From Gp13-AA77 sp035949375 (GTDB lineage: Bacteria > Acidobacteriota > Terriglobia > UBA7540): a stretch of 64,000 nt of DNA. The stretch lies in contig DASZIG010000117.1 in NCBI GenBank assembly GCA_035949375.1, positions 1 to 64,000 on the forward strand. Direction: 5' to 3'. This document shows positions 1-8,285 of the stretch, one piece after another. Below the pieces are notes generated by a model. It saw only the letters and a program-made list of their open reading frames with translations, was not told the origin of the DNA and ran no database searches. The first letter of the stretch is position 1, and each line of letters starts with the position of its first letter. The translations under genes and the position numbers were made by a program.

Positions 1-16
1 GGCCGGGGGGCGGCGT

Positions 17-85
17 TTTTTTGTGGGGGGCGGCTAACCTCAGTCGCCCTACGGGCTCCATCGGTCCGTCGCCCCCCACAAAAAA
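17..85. repeat. Long inverted repeat (hairpin) at left edge
   Basis: Positions 17-34 pair with 68-85, an 18-bp stem with one G-T wobble and a 33-nt loop. The arms have the form T6-GTG6-C and its complement. The A and T runs lie inside the stem rather than after it, so this is not an ordinary intrinsic terminator on either strand. It lies upstream of the aroC promoter and may be a dispersed palindromic element or the 3' boundary of a gene outside the window. Confidence 0.55.
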
Positions 86-92
86 GGAAAGC

Positions 93-134
93 GGAACTTC
101 TTACTTTGCTCAGAACAGGAACTCCTTACTTTGC
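93..134. repeat. Short direct repeat, 2 x 17 bp, period 25
   Basis: A 17-bp unit at 93-109 recurs at 118-134 with one difference (GGAACTTCTTACTTTGC against GGAACTCCTTACTTTGC). It lies between the left-edge hairpin and the aroC promoter. It could be a pair of regulatory half-sites or a repeat remnant. Confidence 0.5.
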
Positions 135-175
135 CTTGACACGGCAAGGCGCCGGCATCGATCGCAGGCCGTTTT

Positions 176-204
176 TTGACCAGTGTGTAGGCTTTTAGTA
201 AGAT
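176..204 (+). promoter_or_regulatory. Candidate sigma-70-type promoter for aroC operon
   Basis: TTGACC at 176-181 and TAAGAT at 199-204 are separated by 17 bp. Transcription would begin near 211. That excludes the upstream GTG at 183 as a start codon and supports the ATG at 267. Confidence 0.45.
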
Positions 205-266
205 CAGAATTGCTCCGGGCTATTCCGGCCGCGAACCAAGGGCCAGGGAAGGCCCGTTCCATCGTG

Positions 267-1439
267 ATGCTCCGTTTCTATACCGCCGGCGAATCCCACG
301 GCCAGGCTCTGGTTGCGATGATGCTGGGGCTACCGGCCGGGCTCGAACTCGACCTTGCCTGGGTGGATCGTGAGCTCAAGCGGCGCATGGGGGGGTACGG
401 GCGCGGCGGGCGCATGAAGATCGAGCGTGATCGCGCCCAGTTTCTTTCCGGAGTCCGCCACGGCCGGACGATCGGATCGCCGATCACGGTCCTGATCGAG
501 AATCAGGACTGGAAGAACTGGACTCAGGCGATGGCCGTGGAAGCAAGTCCCGAGGCGCGGGCGCAGTATCGGCCCCTGGCGCAGCCGCGGCCGGGCCATG
601 CCGATCTGGCCGGCTGCCTCAAGTACAATCTACCGGACGCGCGCTACGTTCTCGAGCGCGCGAGCGCGCGCGAGACCGCCGCGCGGGTGGCTCTGGGCGC
701 CGTGGCCAGGCTGCTTTTGCGCGAGTTTGGGATCGAGATCGCCAGTCACGTGATCCAGGTGGGCCGGGTGCGCCTGGCCTCGAGCGCGCCTTTCGATGCC
801 GTCCGGGCGCTCCGCGAGCGGGAAGAAATTGTGCTGAACTGTGTGGACGCCGAGATCGAGGCGCGTATGAAGGGCGAAGTGGACCAGGCCACCCGGGATC
901 GCGATTCGGTGGGAGGCGTTTTCGAAGTGGTCGCTCACGGCGTTCCGCCCGGGCTCGGCTCCATGGCCCAATGGGACGAGCGCCTGGACGGCATCCTGGC
1001 TCAGGCGATTGCCTCCGTTCAGGCCGTGAAGGCGGTCGAGATCGGGAACGGCGTGGACAGCGCGGGACGGTTTGGCTCCGAGGTCCACGACGAGATCGGT
1101 TATGATCGCGAGCAGTCGCGATTTACGCGCAAGTCGAACCGGGCGGGCGGCCTCGAGGGCGGCATGTCGAATGGCGAGGAGATCGTGGTTCGCGGCTACC
1201 TCAAGCCGATCTCGACCCTGCGCCGGCCGCTCGAATCAGTGGACTTTGGCAGCCGCGAGCCGGTGAAGGCAGCCTACGAGCGCTCCGACGTCTGCGTGGT
1301 GCCAGCCGCGGGTGTGGCCGCCGAGGCGATGATGGGCCTGGTGCTGGCGCGCGCGTTTCTCGAGAAGTTCGGCGGCGATTCCCTGGAAGAGACGCGCCGC
1401 AATTTCCGGGGCTATCAGGAGCAGGTGCGGCGGTTCTGA
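267..1439 (+). CDS. aroC: Chorismate synthase
   Basis: Converts 5-enolpyruvylshikimate-3-phosphate to chorismate, the last shared step of aromatic amino-acid biosynthesis, using reduced FMN in the cytoplasm. The 390-residue product has the N-terminal family signature GESHG (residues 8-12), the central RASARETAARVA block and the C-terminal SNRAGGLEGG block. The frame stays open upstream to a GTG at 183, but the family begins at the MLRFYTAGESHG equivalent and a candidate promoter overlaps the longer start, so the ATG at 267 was chosen. It is the first gene of a rightward run; def follows after 82 bp. No unusual residues were noticed, and the assignment is secure. Confidence 0.96.
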   Translation: MLRFYTAGESHGQALVAMMLGLPAGLELDLAWVDRELKRRMGGYGRGGRMKIERDRAQFLSGVRHGRTIGSPITVLIENQDWKNWTQAMAVEASPEARAQYRPLAQPRPGHADLAGCLKYNLPDARYVLERASARETAARVALGAVARLLLREFGIEIASHVIQVGRVRLASSAPFDAVRALREREEIVLNCVDAEIEARMKGEVDQATRDRDSVGGVFEVVAHGVPPGLGSMAQWDERLDGILAQAIASVQAVKAVEIGNGVDSAGRFGSEVHDEIGYDREQSRFTRKSNRAGGLEGGMSNGEEIVVRGYLKPISTLRRPLESVDFGSREPVKAAYERSDVCVVPAAGVAAEAMMGLVLARAFLEKFGGDSLEETRRNFRGYQEQVRRF

Positions 1440-1483
1440 GAGCAGTGACGAATTGGCGGGTGACGGTGCTCTTGCTTCCTTTC

Positions 1484-1514
1484 TTGTCACTTGCCACTCC
1501 TCACTTGCCACTTT
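1484..1514. repeat. Heptanucleotide tandem repeat, TTGYCAC family
   Basis: Four consecutive 7-mers read TTGTCAC, TTGCCAC, TCCTCAC, TTGCCAC and then TTT. They fill the aroC-def spacer and end 7 bp before the def ATG. The same 7-mers recur on the opposite strand at 41805-41839. No ribosome-binding site is visible for def inside this block. Confidence 0.65.
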
Positions 1515-1521
1515 CTCTCGA

Positions 1522-2034
1522 ATGATCTATCCCATCGTCAAGTACGGTCACGAGGTTCTCGGCAAGGTGGGCGCGCCGATCACGCAGTTTGACGAGGATC
1601 TCGAGAAGCTGGTGGCGGACATGTTCGAGACCATGTACGCCGCGCACGGCGTGGGACTGGCCGCGCCGCAGATCGGTCTATCGAAGCACCTTTGCGTCAT
1701 CGACACCACGGTCAGCGAGCAGGAGAAGGGAGCGAAGCTTGTGCTGGCCAATCCCGTCATTCTGGCTGTCGAGGGCCGGCTGATGCATGAGGAGGGCTGT
1801 CTGAGCCTGCCCGACTTCCGCGCCGACACGCCCCGCCCTTCGAAGGCCACCGTACGCGCGCAGGACGCGCACGGCCGCGAATTTACCATGACGGGGGAGG
1901 GTCTGCTGGCGCGAGCCTTCTGCCACGAGACCGACCACCTTAATGGCGTCCTGTTCATTCAGCACCTGAGCGCGCTCAAACGCGAGTCGATCAAGCGCAA
2001 GATTCGGAAGCTGACGAAGGCCGGGGATTGGTAG
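1522..2034 (+). CDS. def: Peptide deformylase
   Basis: Removes the N-formyl group from the initiator methionine of new proteins; a cytoplasmic Fe/Zn metallohydrolase. The 170-residue product carries all three catalytic motifs: GVGLAAPQIG (43-52), EGCLS with metal-ligand Cys93, and HETDH (135-139) with the two His ligands and catalytic Glu136. The Thr in HETDH replaces the commoner Ile/Phe and should be harmless. An upstream in-frame start would add a tail encoded by heptad-repeat DNA, so the ATG before IYPIVKYG was taken. fmt follows after 33 bp. The pair is functionally matched, since Fmt adds the formyl group that Def removes. Confidence 0.96.
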   Translation: MIYPIVKYGHEVLGKVGAPITQFDEDLEKLVADMFETMYAAHGVGLAAPQIGLSKHLCVIDTTVSEQEKGAKLVLANPVILAVEGRLMHEEGCLSLPDFRADTPRPSKATVRAQDAHGREFTMTGEGLLARAFCHETDHLNGVLFIQHLSALKRESIKRKIRKLTKAGDW

Positions 2035-2067
2035 TTTAGGCCGACGCCCGCCTCCCGCTGCCCGCCC

Positions 2068-3009
2068 ATGAGACTGATTTTCTGTGGCACACCTCAATTC
2101 GCCGTGCCTACCCTGTTGCGGCTGAAGCACTCGCCCTTCCGGATCGAGTTGGTACTGACGAACCCGGATGAGCCCAGTGGCCGTGGCCGGGCGCTGAAGA
2201 CGCCGCCGGTTAAACAGGCGGCTCTCGATGCCGGGCTCGAGGTTTTTCAGCCGCGCAGATTCAAGGCGCCGTTCACGCGCGCTCTCGTGAGCCATTACCG
2301 TCCGGACGCCATCGTCGTTGTGGCCTATGGCCACATTATTCCCGGTTGGATGATCGATCTGCCGCGTTTCGGGTGCATCAACCTGCACGCCTCACTGCTT
2401 CCCAAGTATCGTGGCGCCGCGCCTGTCCCCTGGGCCATTGTCCGCGGCGAGCAAGTGACCGGCGTGACCACCATGAAGATCGACGCCGGACTCGACACAG
2501 GCGACATTCTGCTGCAACACGAGACCGCGATCGGCCCGGAGGATACCAGCGAGACGCTTCTCGATCGCCTGAGTGTGGCCGGCGCCGATCTGATGGCCGA
2601 AACGCTGCATGCCCTGAGCCGAAACGAGATCGCGCCACGGCCGCAGGACCACAGCCGTGCGACCCTGGCACCCATGCTCAAGAAGGAGGACGGCCGGATC
2701 GATTGGTCGCTCGCCGCCGAAGAGATTGAGCGCCGTGTGCGTGGACTGCGTCCCTGGCCCGGGGCTCATACCGGTTTCCGCGGCAAGGGTCTGCATCTTT
2801 GGCGGGCGTCGGTAGCCGGCGCGGGCTTTGAAGCCGAACCCGCAACGCTCGTGGCTCACGCCGGGAGGCCTCTGGCTGTTTGCGGCCACCACACAGCCCT
2901 CGAACTCGCCGAAGTCCAGGTCGAGGGCCGCCGGCGAGTCTTGGGCTCTGATTTCTTGAACGGGATCCGGCTCCAGCCCGGCGAAAAGTTCGAAACACCC
3001 TCCGCCTGA
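2068..3009 (+). CDS. fmt: Methionyl-tRNA formyltransferase
   Basis: Transfers a formyl group from 10-formyl-tetrahydrofolate to Met-tRNA(fMet), producing initiator tRNA. The 313-residue length is typical. The N-terminal Rossmann-type domain opens with MRLIFCGTPQFAVP. The folate-binding loop HASLLPKYRGAAP and the following GVTTMKIDAGLDTGD block are present, as is the C-terminal OB-like tRNA-binding domain from about residue 205. It lies in the conserved def-fmt-rsmB order, and rsmB begins 15 bp after its stop, so co-translation is likely. Confidence 0.96.
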   Translation: MRLIFCGTPQFAVPTLLRLKHSPFRIELVLTNPDEPSGRGRALKTPPVKQAALDAGLEVFQPRRFKAPFTRALVSHYRPDAIVVVAYGHIIPGWMIDLPRFGCINLHASLLPKYRGAAPVPWAIVRGEQVTGVTTMKIDAGLDTGDILLQHETAIGPEDTSETLLDRLSVAGADLMAETLHALSRNEIAPRPQDHSRATLAPMLKKEDGRIDWSLAAEEIERRVRGLRPWPGAHTGFRGKGLHLWRASVAGAGFEAEPATLVAHAGRPLAVCGHHTALELAEVQVEGRRRVLGSDFLNGIRLQPGEKFETPSA

Positions 3010-3024
3010 TCGCGTACACCCACC

Positions 3025-4341
3025 ATGCCCGTCTCACCCGCTCGCCGCCTCGCTTATCAGGTCTTGAGTCGTGTGGAAGGCGGCACGGAGTTCGCGGCGG
3101 ACCTGCTGCGGGCTGATCGAGGCCCGCTCTCCGAAGCCGACCGCCATCTCGCGACCGAGCTGGTTCTCGGCGTGCTCCGCCGCCGCGCTCAGCTCGATGA
3201 TTGCATCCAGCGCCTTTCGGCTCGGAAGCTGAGCTACTTCGATCCCGAGGTCGTCACCATTCTGCGTCTCGGCATCCACCAGATTTGCTTTCTCGAGCGC
3301 ATTCCAAAGTCGGCGGTCGTCAACGAAGCGGTGGAGATGACCAAGGCGGCGCGCAAGGGTTCGGCGACCGGATTGGTGAACGCGGTGCTGCGCAAGTGCG
3401 AGCCCGTGGCGATTGCCGGCGACGCCGATCCTGGTGCGGTGCAGTTGGCGTTACCCGATTGGCTCCGCGAGCGCTGGGAGCGGCACTTCGGTGCGGCAGC
3501 AGCAGCGGCCCTGGCCGGCTGGACCTTGAAAACACCGGCCACGGTCCTGCGGGCGATCGACGACGACCGCGACCGGCTGAGCGATGATCTCGCGGCTGCA
3601 GGAATCGCGGTTCGCGCGGCAGCCTGGGCTCCCGGCGCGCTCGTCGTTGAACGGGGCAGCATCACTGAATCCGATCCCTGGCGTGCTGGACGCGTCGTGA
3701 TTCAAGAAGAGGCTTCGCAGCTTGTGGGGTCGCTCGTCAAGCCGCATCCTGGCCACCGCGTGCTCGACGTGTGCGCCGCGCCCGGAATGAAGGCCGCGCA
3801 GATCGCCGCTGGCCTTCGCCAGGGTCTGCTGATCCTCTGCGACCGCAGCGAGCGCCGCTTGCGGAGCATGATTCCCGGCCCGCGGATGCCCGCCGGGGTT
3901 CAGTGTCACTATGTCCGGCTCGATGCCGCAGCGCCTCTGCCCTTCGCGCTGCCCTTCGACCGCATCCTGGTAGACGCACCGTGCTCCGGTACCGGGACGC
4001 TCGCACGCAACCCTGAGATCAAGTGGCGCCTCAAGCTGGAGGACATCACGCGGCTGGCCGCGACGCAGGCTCGAATGTTGCATTGCGCGCTCGATGCGCT
4101 GGCCCCCGCAGGCCGGCTGGTGTACGCCACGTGCTCGCTCGAACAGGGGGAGAACGAAGATGTCGTCGAGAGCGTTCTAGCCGGGCGGCAGACATTCGCC
4201 GTGCTGCCGCGCGTTACGCTGGCGCGGGAATGGCCGCATCTCAGCGCCTTCTTCGACGAGCGCGGATACTTTCACAGCCGGCCCGATCTTCATGGCATGG
4301 ACGGCTTCTTTGCAGCGGTGATCGAGCGCAGGCAGGAGTGA
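3025..4341 (+). CDS. rsmB: 16S rRNA m5C967 methyltransferase RsmB
   Basis: SAM-dependent methyltransferase of the RsmB/NOP family that modifies C967 of 16S rRNA. Residues 1-130 form the NusB-like RNA-binding domain. The methyltransferase domain shows the SAM loop DVCAAPGMKA, the DAPCSGTGTL motif and the second catalytic cysteine motif ATCSLEQGENE. The length of 438 residues is normal. There is no good Shine-Dalgarno before the ATG, but only 15 bp separate it from fmt. Its TGA overlaps the ATG of the next gene by one base (TGATG), which indicates translational coupling to the radical SAM gene. Confidence 0.94.
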   Translation: MPVSPARRLAYQVLSRVEGGTEFAADLLRADRGPLSEADRHLATELVLGVLRRRAQLDDCIQRLSARKLSYFDPEVVTILRLGIHQICFLERIPKSAVVNEAVEMTKAARKGSATGLVNAVLRKCEPVAIAGDADPGAVQLALPDWLRERWERHFGAAAAAALAGWTLKTPATVLRAIDDDRDRLSDDLAAAGIAVRAAAWAPGALVVERGSITESDPWRAGRVVIQEEASQLVGSLVKPHPGHRVLDVCAAPGMKAAQIAAGLRQGLLILCDRSERRLRSMIPGPRMPAGVQCHYVRLDAAAPLPFALPFDRILVDAPCSGTGTLARNPEIKWRLKLEDITRLAATQARMLHCALDALAPAGRLVYATCSLEQGENEDVVESVLAGRQTFAVLPRVTLAREWPHLSAFFDERGYFHSRPDLHGMDGFFAAVIERRQE

Positions 4342-5522
4342 TGGCGGGTCAGCAGGGCGTTATAATACTGACAGAGGCTGAACCGGGCGCAGTCCACATG
4401 GCAGCAACGCTTAAAAACGTCCTTCAGGCGAACACGCGCGAGGGCGAGCTGTATGAGAAGCTCGACCGCGATTGGGTGCGGTGTTTCGCCTGCGGCCACG
4501 CTTGCCGCATCCCGCCGGGACAGGTCGGTGTGTGCAAGGTGCGGTTCAACGAAGGCGGAAAGTTGCTGGTTCCCTGGGGCTACGTGGGCGGCGTACAGTG
4601 CGACCCCATCGAGAAGAAGCCCTTCTTTCACGCCTATCCGGGCGCTCTGGCCTACAGCTTCGGGATGCTCGGGTGCGATCTGCACTGCGCGTATTGCCAA
4701 AACTGGGTGACCTCGCAGGCCCTGCGCGACCCTGCGGCCACGAGCGCACCCTTGCGCGCCGCGCCCGAGGAGATGGTGGAAGACGCCGCGCGCCTTGGTG
4801 CGCGCGTGCTGGTGAGCACTTACAACGAGCCATTGATCACGAGTGAGTGGGCGGTTGAAATCTTCAGGCTGGCAAAGGCAGCGGGCCTGAGCACGGGCTT
4901 CGTTTCGAACGGAAACGGCACGGCGCCAGTGATCGAATATCTGCGCCCGTGGGTCGACCTTTACAAGGTGGACCTCAAGAGCTTTGACGACCGGCATTAC
5001 CGCCAGTTGGGCGGCCGCATCGAGCCCATACTTGACACCATCCGGCGTCTGCACGCCCTTGGGTTCTGGCTGGAGATCGTTACCCTGATTATTCCAGGCT
5101 TCAACGATTCGGACGACGAACTGGCGCGCCTTTCCGGATTTCTGGCCGGCATCTCGCCCGACATTCCCTGGCACGTTACTGCCTTTCACCAGGATTACAA
5201 GATGACCGAGCCGGAGAGCACTCCACCGGAAACGCTGATGCGCGCCGCCGAGATCGGCAAGGGCGCCGGCCTGCGCTTCGTCTACGCCGGAAACCTGCCG
5301 GGCCGGGTCGGCGATCTTGAAAACACGCGCTGCCCCCGCTGCTCCGAGCTGGTGATTGAGCGCTACGGCTACCAGATCCGGCAGTACCGCCTGACCGTGG
5401 AGGGCGCATGTCCGCGATGCCGTGCCGCCGTCCCGGGCCGCTGGGCATCGCGCTTCCAGGGACAGATCACGGCGTCTCCCTTCCTGGCGCGCCGCCACAC
5501 GATTCGCGCCCGGTGCGGTTGA
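4341..5522 (+). CDS. amrS: AmmeMemoRadiSam-type radical SAM protein (AmrS-like)
   Basis: Radical SAM protein of the family usually found with Memo and AMMECR1 homologues and related to pyruvate-formate-lyase activating enzyme; the substrate is unknown. The 393-residue product has an N-terminal Cys cluster (C48, C51, C55, C65), the DPIEKKPFFH segment, and the 4Fe-4S motif CxxxCxxC at C112, C116 and C119. A C-terminal zinc-ribbon-like tail follows (TRCPRC ... ACPRC). The ATG at 4341 overlaps the rsmB stop. A second ATG at 4398 is also possible and fits the family N-terminus about as well. No Memo or AMMECR1 gene is in the window. Confidence 0.85.
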   Translation: MAGQQGVIILTEAEPGAVHMAATLKNVLQANTREGELYEKLDRDWVRCFACGHACRIPPGQVGVCKVRFNEGGKLLVPWGYVGGVQCDPIEKKPFFHAYPGALAYSFGMLGCDLHCAYCQNWVTSQALRDPAATSAPLRAAPEEMVEDAARLGARVLVSTYNEPLITSEWAVEIFRLAKAAGLSTGFVSNGNGTAPVIEYLRPWVDLYKVDLKSFDDRHYRQLGGRIEPILDTIRRLHALGFWLEIVTLIIPGFNDSDDELARLSGFLAGISPDIPWHVTAFHQDYKMTEPESTPPETLMRAAEIGKGAGLRFVYAGNLPGRVGDLENTRCPRCSELVIERYGYQIRQYRLTVEGACPRCRAAVPGRWASRFQGQITASPFLARRHTIRARCG

Positions 5523-5548
5523 CTCGCGATCGTCTCTCGTTCGACGTG

Positions 5549-6811
5549 CTACATGTGGGTTTGCGCGGGGAAGAACGTGCTCGCCACCAGCACGAGCGTC
5601 AGCGCGATCATCACGACACAAGTCACCCAGGCGATAATGTTGAAAGTCCGGTTGTTGCGATAATCCCCCATCAGGTCTTCCCGGTTGATCAGGCGCAGCA
5701 TGAAGATCAGCACGAAGGGCAGCAGGATGCCGTTGATCACCTGGGAAAGCAGGATGATGGGAATCTGTCTGTCCTCGTTCAGAAAGAGAACCACCAGGGC
5801 GCCGATCGCAATCAGCGACGTGTAAAGAGCATAAAAAGCCGGAGCTTCGTGCAGCCGCTTGTTGACGCCGGATTCCACGCCCAGGCCCTCGCAAACGTAG
5901 TAAGCGGTCGCGAGCGGAAGGATGCACGCGGAGAACAGAGACGCGTTGCAGAGCCCGAAGGCGAACAGGTAGCTGGCCGCTCTCCCGGCGAGCGGACGCA
6001 GCGCCAGGGCGGCGTCTCCCGGAGTTTGGATCTTGCCGTGGCCGGCTACGTAGATCGTGGCGGCGCAGGCGGCGATGATGAAGAACGCAACCACGTCCGT
6101 CATGATGCAGCCCACGATCACGTCCCAGCGCGAGAGCCGGTAGTCCTTCACCTTGATGCCCTTCTCGACCACGGCCGATTGCAGGTAGAACTGCATCCAG
6201 GGCGCGATGGTGGTTCCCACGAGGCCAATCAGCATGAAGAGATAGCTTGAATTGAACCGCATGTGCGGAATGAAAGTACCCTTCAGCGCGTCGGACCAGT
6301 GGGGATGTGCGAGAAAGCAGGAGATGGGGTAGGCGACGTAGAACAGGCATGCCACCAGGAAGATTTTCTCCACTGACTGATACGTGCCTTGCACCACCAT
6401 GACCCAGACCAGCAGCGCCCCGAGCGGCACCACAATGTACCGGCTGGCGCCGACCACGGACATGCCTGAGGCCAGGCCGGCGAACTCGGAGATCGTGTTG
6501 CCGAGGTCGGCGACGAGCAACAACGCCATCACGAGGAATGTCATGCGCAAGCCGTATTCCTCGCGAATGAGGTCCGCCAGCCCCTTGCCGGTCACCACCC
6601 CCATCCGGGCCACCATCTCCTGAACCACGATCAAGGCCACGGTGACAGGGAGCAGCGTCCAGAGCAGCGAGTAGCCGAAGGTGGCGCCCGCCTGCGAATA
6701 CGTAAGGATTCCGCCGGCGTCGTTGTCGACGTTGGCCGTGATGATTCCCGGCCCGACGACGGCCATGAGAATCAGCAGGCGAGTGCGAAAATGGCGAAAG
6801 CGTTTATTCAT
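5549..6811 (-). CDS. SLC11/Nramp-like transporter with altered metal-site motifs (candidate Mg2+ transporter)
   Basis: Integral membrane protein of 420 residues with about 11 predicted transmembrane segments, clearly Nramp-like overall. In canonical Nramp proteins helix 1 carries DPGN and helix 6 carries (A/M)PH, whose Met/Ala, Asp and Asn ligate transition metals. Here helix 1 reads DAGG (residues 31-34) and helix 6 reads APW (203-205), followed by an apparent one-residue expansion. Asp31 is kept, while the Asn and the soft Met ligand are missing. From family knowledge, the SLC11 magnesium-transporting branch (NRMT) departs from the canonical motifs at these sites; the exact match cannot be verified here. 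The gene lies 25 bp downstream of the MgtE_N-CBS gene, so the two are probably co-transcribed. Mg2+ specificity is an inference. Confidence 0.82.
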   Translation of the reverse strand: MNKRFRHFRTRLLILMAVVGPGIITANVDNDAGGILTYSQAGATFGYSLLWTLLPVTVALIVVQEMVARMGVVTGKGLADLIREEYGLRMTFLVMALLLVADLGNTISEFAGLASGMSVVGASRYIVVPLGALLVWVMVVQGTYQSVEKIFLVACLFYVAYPISCFLAHPHWSDALKGTFIPHMRFNSSYLFMLIGLVGTTIAPWMQFYLQSAVVEKGIKVKDYRLSRWDVIVGCIMTDVVAFFIIAACAATIYVAGHGKIQTPGDAALALRPLAGRAASYLFAFGLCNASLFSACILPLATAYYVCEGLGVESGVNKRLHEAPAFYALYTSLIAIGALVVLFLNEDRQIPIILLSQVINGILLPFVLIFMLRLINREDLMGDYRNNRTFNIIAWVTCVVMIALTLVLVASTFFPAQTHM

Positions 6812-6836
6812 GGCGCGAACGGCGTCCGGGCCCCGG

Positions 6837-8078
6837 TCAACTGCGGTTCACCACGACTTCCAGCACGTCGTCGGCGGTGACCACGCCGAGCAGGTGAGAC
6901 TTCTCATCGACGACGGGCAGGGCTACCAGATTGTATTTGTGAAACAGCGCCACCACCGATTTCTGATCCGCGTGCGCATGCACGGAAATCAACGGGTCCA
7001 TGGAGAGTTCCTTGAGGTGCGTCGAGCTATCGGCCAGCAGAATCTGCGCCAGCGGCACGACTCCCGTCAGCGCACCGCCGGCGCCGATCAGGTAGATCAT
7101 GTGGACCGATTCGAGCTTGCCTTCGAAGGTGCGCAACGCCGCGATGGCGCCTTCCAGGGTGGCTTCTTCACCAACCACGATGAATTCCGTGGTCATCAAG
7201 GCGCCGGCCGTGCGTTCTTCAAAGCCGAGCAACGAGCGCACTTCGGTGGCTTCCTCGGTCTCCATGTCGGCCAGCACTTCGGCGGAGGCCTCGGGCGGCA
7301 TCTCCTGCAGCACGTCCGCCGCCTCGTCGGGAGACATTTCTTCCACAATGTCAGCGGCCTTTTCCGAAGGCATGCTTTCGAGCAGCGCGGCTTGCATCTC
7401 CGTGGGAATCTCGGAAATCACCTCGGCGGCGGTCTCGTCGTCCAGGCCCTCGACCAGGGCTTTTTGCTCATCGCGGCTCAGGCTTTCCAGAATGTCGGCA
7501 ATGTCTGCCGGGTGGAGCTCGGAAAGCCGGTCGTAGGAGATGCGCAGCTTCACGCGCCGCGCGGGATCGGGCTCAATGAGATTGACGAACTCCCAGGGGA
7601 TCGTCTTGGACGGGATCGGGCTCGTCAGGGAGCGAATGCGATGCTTCGCGATGGTGCCCTGCAGCAGGCGGCGCAGGCCCGCCGCCAGACCGACGTCGGC
7701 CCCCACGATGCGCAGTTCGGCATGGCCGTTCAAGGGCTGAATGTCAAAATCGACGTCATTGACGCGCACCACCTTGCGGTGATTCACGTCGATGATTTGC
7801 TGGTCGAGAACGTCTTTCTTCACTCGCAGCAGGCCCTCGTCGGGAGCATGCACTACGAGGCTGGCGGCGGGCACGGTGGTCTGGGCCGCGAGCATGGAGA
7901 TAGACTGAACCTGATCATGGGGAATGCGGAGAACGGTCTTACGGGGCGATTTCACGAGGTACAAAGCGACGCGCTGGGCGTTCTGACTGGGGTCAACGCA
8001 CAGATCCTCCAGGCGCCCCAGATATTCCCCCTTGACATCGTAAAAGGGCAGACGTTCGAGCTCGGTGAAGTAGATCAT
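6837..8078 (-). CDS. Stand-alone PRC-barrel/MgtE_N/CBS protein, no membrane domain
   Basis: Soluble 413-residue protein. Residues about 1-150 are beta-rich, with a PRC-barrel-like segment (DQQIIDVNHRKVVRVND, 92-108). Residues 184-290 match the MgtE N-terminal superhelical domain, with repeated PADIADIL, EKAADIVEEM and DEAADVLQEM helices. Residues about 295-412 form two CBS domains. The protein ends there: the five-helix MgtE channel is absent. In MgtE this cytosolic part senses Mg2+ and gates the pore. The only membrane partner in the operon is the SLC11-like protein downstream, so a regulatory subunit role is inferred. GGGAG six bases before the ATG supports the start. Confidence 0.85.
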   Translation of the reverse strand: MIYFTELERLPFYDVKGEYLGRLEDLCVDPSQNAQRVALYLVKSPRKTVLRIPHDQVQSISMLAAQTTVPAASLVVHAPDEGLLRVKKDVLDQQIIDVNHRKVVRVNDVDFDIQPLNGHAELRIVGADVGLAAGLRRLLQGTIAKHRIRSLTSPIPSKTIPWEFVNLIEPDPARRVKLRISYDRLSELHPADIADILESLSRDEQKALVEGLDDETAAEVISEIPTEMQAALLESMPSEKAADIVEEMSPDEAADVLQEMPPEASAEVLADMETEEATEVRSLLGFEERTAGALMTTEFIVVGEEATLEGAIAALRTFEGKLESVHMIYLIGAGGALTGVVPLAQILLADSSTHLKELSMDPLISVHAHADQKSVVALFHKYNLVALPVVDEKSHLLGVVTADDVLEVVVNRS

Positions 8079-8278
8079 TGGCCGCTCCCGGCGGACGAAT
8101 GACGGGAGGAACAGGCAGGCGCTCTCGTGCGGGGGTCAAACAAAAAACCCCGCGAGAGACTCCTTCCAGCGTCTCGCGGGGCACCTCTGCTTCCGAACCC
8201 CGAAGTCCGCCTACGGACCCTCCGCCTTCGCCTTTTGCTGCGCTTCCATCTGATTCTCGCGGCTTCTTCGCGCGCCGC
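8079..8278 (-). promoter_or_regulatory. Candidate structured 5' leader / attenuator of the Mg-transport operon
   Basis: From the inferred start near 8278 to the ATG at 8078 the leader is about 200 nt. It contains a short GTCCG/CGGAC hairpin, a possible 12-codon peptide (MEAQQKAKAEGP) ending there, and then an intrinsic terminator before the coding sequence. I could not match it to the M-box or yybP-ykoY riboswitch consensus. Attenuation is an inference from the layout. Confidence 0.4.
8142..8181 (-). terminator. Intrinsic terminator inside the leader
   Basis: On the minus strand the stem CCCCGCGAGA/TCTCGCGGGG (8172-8181 with 8148-8157) is 10 bp with a 14-nt loop, and TTTTTTG follows immediately. 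It points toward the MgtE_N-CBS gene and ends about 65 nt before its ATG. It lies between a candidate promoter and the gene, as an attenuator would. Confidence 0.7.
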
Positions 8279-8285
8279 AGTCCTC

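Noticed and set aside
6681..8102. Long open frame (473 codons) antisense to the MgtE_N-CBS gene
   Set aside because: His/Arg/Gly-rich antisense shadow caused by GC-biased codons. The opposite strand encodes a clear conserved protein.
8079..8278. M-box or yybP-ykoY riboswitch upstream of the Mg operon
   Set aside because: The leader does not contain the conserved blocks of either class as I remember them. Only the generic attenuator layout is supported.
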